The notes under the pieces are model-generated. The model was not told the DNA's origin and made no database searches. It saw only the letters and a program-made list of their open reading frames with translations. The position numbers were made by a program, and so were the translations under genes. This document shows, piece after piece, positions 60,486-64,000 of a stretch of 64,000 nt of DNA; positions within the stretch are counted from its first letter, which is position 1, and every line of letters begins with the position of its first letter. This DNA comes from Campylorhamphus procurvoides (taxonomy: Eukaryota; Chordata; Aves; Passeriformes; Dendrocolaptidae), in the NCBI GenBank assembly GCA_013396655.1, contig WBMV01006452.1, forward strand, positions 247,285 to 311,284, written 5' to 3'.

Positions 60486-63400
60486 GTAAGTTCATGTGCT
60501 CTGCTTTTGTCAAAATCCCACTTATTTATGACACTTTACAATTTGATCAAGTGGTGTTTAAGAATTCTCCCCAAAACTGATGTCCTGCTCCCATTCCAAA
60601 GCACAGATCGAGGTCATGACTGCCTGTGCTGATACACCTCAAGAAAGTATTTCTCCCCTTTTCAAAGGCAGCCCAAAAACAAACCCTGAACCATTTACAC
60701 AGAAATTTGGTGGGAAAATTAAATGTGTTCAGAACATATCATCCTAAAACACCTGATATTTTAAATCTATGGTAAACTTCAAGAACATTTTTACTGTTCT
60801 CCCTACATTACCTTACTTGGATCATTTGTCTTTCAAAGGAGTAGTAAACCTTAATTTGCTTTAGCAGCTTTGAATGGATTTTTATTGTTTCTTACCACAG
60901 CCTTTCAACTCTAGTAATTTGAAAACTAAATATGAACTGCAAAACTCAATCAATCCTGTAGTATTCTTTTAATATCAATTTTTATATAATTAGCCCCCAA
61001 ACTGTGTTCAATTACTGACAATTATTCTCCTGCACTTTGAGGGACAACACTAATTTCACACTTAGCAGCATTTTAAAAGGAAGGTGATTCAAACACTATA
61101 TAAAAAAGTCCCTCTTTCAGTTCAGTCCCTCTGCTCCACTCAGCATTGGTGCAGGCTTTGGGAGGAAAACAGGACTCTATTGTGGTACAGTCCCAGAGCT
61201 GGGATCTTACAAACCCACACGTGTATGTGGGATTCTGTCTGGCAGTACTCTGTCTCAGTATTCCTATAATACCAACCAGGTCTATTATAAGCTTGGCTGT
61301 GCTCCTTTTAAACCAACAAAATTATGGGAAAATCCACAGAAATTGATGCACCATGTTAAGACTAATGATCAAAGTGATGTAATGGGAGTCTCTTACATCC
61401 AGATTTCTTTCTCTTGAGTTGTCCTACAGATAATAGAGACATCCCTCTCAGTACTGTTACAAGGTACCTTCCCTCAGGTTATAAAATCATGTTTGGTCAC
61501 CTTCAGCACATTCTTTCTCCCTATCCTATGTAAGAATTCAGGTGGAAGGGACTGGTGATGTCATTATGGTTCTATGGTAATGATATACAGCTCCTGTTCC
61601 AATGGGGTCACTGGAACTATCAGTCACTTTGTAGGGACAAATTATTTTTGTTATATCCATTTTGTTATTGGACTCTCTGATGGATTTTGTGACAACTGGA
61701 AATTCTATTTATTTATGTGCATATTTAAAGGGTTGTCAGTGGAGCCCAGAGCATTGACTGGGTGCTCTTATTATAGAGTAGTAAATATCCAAATAAAGAA
61801 ATAAATCAAATGCCACCTTCCTCAAATGAGAGTTACAAAATGGAGCTAACAAATATTGATAAGCAGCAGTCTTCAGGAGATCTTCTAAATTATCTAGTAA
61901 GTGCTGTGAAGTTTAAGCAGAGGAGACAAGGAAACAGAAGAGTTATTGTCCAAACAGCATGCAGACACTTAACAATAAAAATAACAACATTCTGCTGGTA
62001 AATGACAGCCAATCTTAGCTCTAGTGTATATCTCAATGATATGAAGGTAAGTTACATGGTAAATAAAGTTGTATGCACTGCAAGTCACCAGGAAAAAGTA
62101 AAAACTTTATAAAACTGCAGGAGTCAACTACAGATCATGCCAGTGACTGCTTGGGTAACATGAGAACATAATAATAAAAGGAGGCCACAGGTGATGCTCA
62201 GTCAGCAGCACTGGGCAAAAACAAAACCTAAAATACGGGGAAAAGGTGACCAAAGTGCAATGGAGCCCCTGGAGGACAGAAGCAAAGGATGACTCCCGGG
62301 CTAGGGAGGACCTGTCTCTGGGGAAAAGGGGGAGCTGTGCACATCTCAACCCCGGCTGGGAAAGGTGTATTAAAATGCAAAAGAATCCAGAGCCCAGTGA
62401 GGGCTATAAAATGTGCTTCTGCTGCCGCGGGAGGCTTCGGGTAATGATCCCACAGGTGACAGAACAGCCTCGGGAACTTCGGCAGGCTAAGGAGAGGTAA
62501 GATTTCTACAGCATTTCACTGTTTGTAAAGGTACAGGATTGAAACCAAGTAGCAACGCTGAGCAACCCACAACTTCACAGCAGTACTCATCCTCTCTAGA
62601 GTGAATAGTGTCTGTGAGAATTAGGGGCAAAAAGTATTTATAACAAACAGTGTAATGTTTCTGACAGGAATTTTTGCCATTTATCAGGTAAGTAATGTAG
62701 TTTTAAAATTGTTCCTCTAATTGCAGTGATTTTTAGCATTGTGGATCTAAACTGTTAGGCAAACAATGTCACTTAAAACAAGTTAGCTAAATATTTTATG
62801 TATTTGCACAAGAGATCACTAAGGACATTTTGCACTGGATCACATAGTCTTGACAAACATTTCAAAGCTGAAAAACTGAAATAGGAAAACATAAAATTCT
62901 GGTTTCAAAAATTCAGCAAAAGACAAAAGGTCTGGTTAAAACAGTTGGGCACAGAATCTCCTAGAGAAGACTGAAGTTGTACTGTGAGCTCACCTGCTTT
63001 TGTTTACCTACTGCAGTGATCCTGGGATGTACCAAACAATCTGTACAGCAATACCCAGGCACAATATAGCGAGTTAATAACAGAGCTTCAGCCTTAACTG
63101 TGAATTCCCTTGCATTAGTTGGTATATTGCTGATACAGACAGGGTTTTGTGGCTTAATATGAGGCAGCACATAGAGTGTCAGCTGGAAATCCATTTCATA
63201 GTTGTGGAACAATATACAGAATATAATAAAGCCATTCCCACCTTCCCGTTCCTTTCTTGCAGTAGGAAGCCAACGTTTAGAAACCCATAGCAAACAAACA
63301 CCTGCTAAGCATAAATCACGAGCAGGAACACAGCACTGGACAAGTTCAGAGAGATAGGACGGGAGAAAAATCCATGAAAAATCTTAATAGTCATTAGGAA

Positions 63401-64000
63401 AACCTAACATTTATTTCACAAACTGACAGGTGGCCAGTGAATCGACTTCAGAATAACCATAAAGAGAGAGCTGGTTATTATGCCAGTAAAACTTAAACAG
63501 CAGAGCTTTTTAATAAGCCTCACTCTGTTAGGAGTACACTAAGGGAGCCCAAGCAGGAAAAAGCAATAATCACATCTAGCAATAACAAGAGGATCGACTA
63601 ATATCCATCATAATTTCTCCCTGTTTTGCTTCTCCCCATTAGTATGACATATAGTAGAAGTAGAAGCAGCCTAACAAGATACTGAGCAGAACAGGTGCAG
63701 AAAGTAAAGCGTCTTCCATTTAGAGAGTCAGCATTTTTCTTTGGAAAAACCTCTGTGTGCTGTGCAGGTTGGAGCCTGGGTTGCCCATTGCTTATACCCA
63801 TTGTGTGATGTGTGCACTATTTTATCTCTTCCTGCAGAGTTTGGTTGTGACATACATAACACATGTGCCCATAAAGTTACCCAGAAAGGCACTGCAAAGG
63901 TTCAATATATGTCATGGCAAGCATATTTCTTTGTTAATTCCATAAAGACAGTCTGGAGAAGCCAAGTCTCCTACAATTTTTGTGTCCGCAGTGGGGAGAA
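60486..64000. other. Intergenic region, right end of window
   Basis: No confident gene. A TATAAA at 62,405-62,410, followed by a GC-richer stretch and a donor-like gagaggtaaga at 62,492-62,502, could be a promoter with a first exon. An open - strand frame at 62,961-63,293 has no homology that I recognise. Confidence 0.55.
62405..62496 (+). promoter_or_regulatory. Possible TATA promoter and noncoding first exon
   Basis: TATAAA at 62,405-62,410 is followed about 25-30 bases later by a locally GC-rich, CpG-containing stretch (ctgccgcgggaggcttcggg, 62,422-62,441). A consensus donor, gag then gtaaga, sits at 62,497. This layout fits a lncRNA or gene start on the + strand, but transcription is not shown. 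Confidence 0.25.

Noticed and set aside
62961..63293. 110-codon - strand frame near the right edge
   Set aside because: No recognisable family, no flanking exons or promoter; consistent with a chance opening.

Overview
This window is vertebrate nuclear DNA, almost certainly from a bird. It has GT-AG spliced genes with kilobase introns and two CR1 LINE 3' ends, a repeat family dominant in birds and other reptiles. The FANCL coding span is only about 20.5 kb, and a CpG-rich promoter sits beside GC-rich minisatellites. There is no bacterial gene content, CRISPR array or mobile gene cluster. Most open reading frames of 60-100 codons here are chance frames inside introns or intergenic DNA.

The left part (1 to about 28,300, + strand) holds VRK2, a VRK-family serine/threonine kinase with a C-terminal membrane anchor. 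Twelve coding exons can be placed, from the codon run containing the ATP-binding lysine to the stop at 27,996. The first coding exon or exons (N-terminus and glycine-rich loop) lie left of the window. The catalytic loop (HGD), the DYG motif and the tail anchor are all visible.

The middle part (28,057 to 48,591, - strand) holds a complete FANCL, the RING E3 ubiquitin ligase of the Fanconi anaemia core complex. All 14 coding exons are placed, phases agree at every junction, and the predicted protein is 373 residues against 375 in human. The two genes are convergent and their last exons overlap. The 36-nt terminal coding segment of FANCL lies antisense inside the VRK2 3' UTR, 61 nt past the VRK2 stop codon.

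The FANCL promoter (about 48,592-48,720) is TATA-less and GC-rich, with a GC box and an NRF1-type palindrome. It is flanked inside intron 1 by a 6 x 32 bp tandem repeat with a 96-bp higher-order period. Upstream it is flanked by a minisatellite rich in CACCTG motifs that contains a 248-base assembly gap.

The right part (49,450-64,000) is mostly AT-rich intergenic DNA with no confident gene. It contains a small, broken, possibly retrovirus-derived coding remnant, a CR1 copy at about 53.0-53.4 kb, one well-formed but unrecognised candidate exon at 60,355-60,485, and a TATA-plus-donor arrangement near 62.4-62.5 kb. I see no new multi-gene system here. The items most worth checking are the overlapping 3' ends, the E-box-rich promoter minisatellite and the candidate exon.
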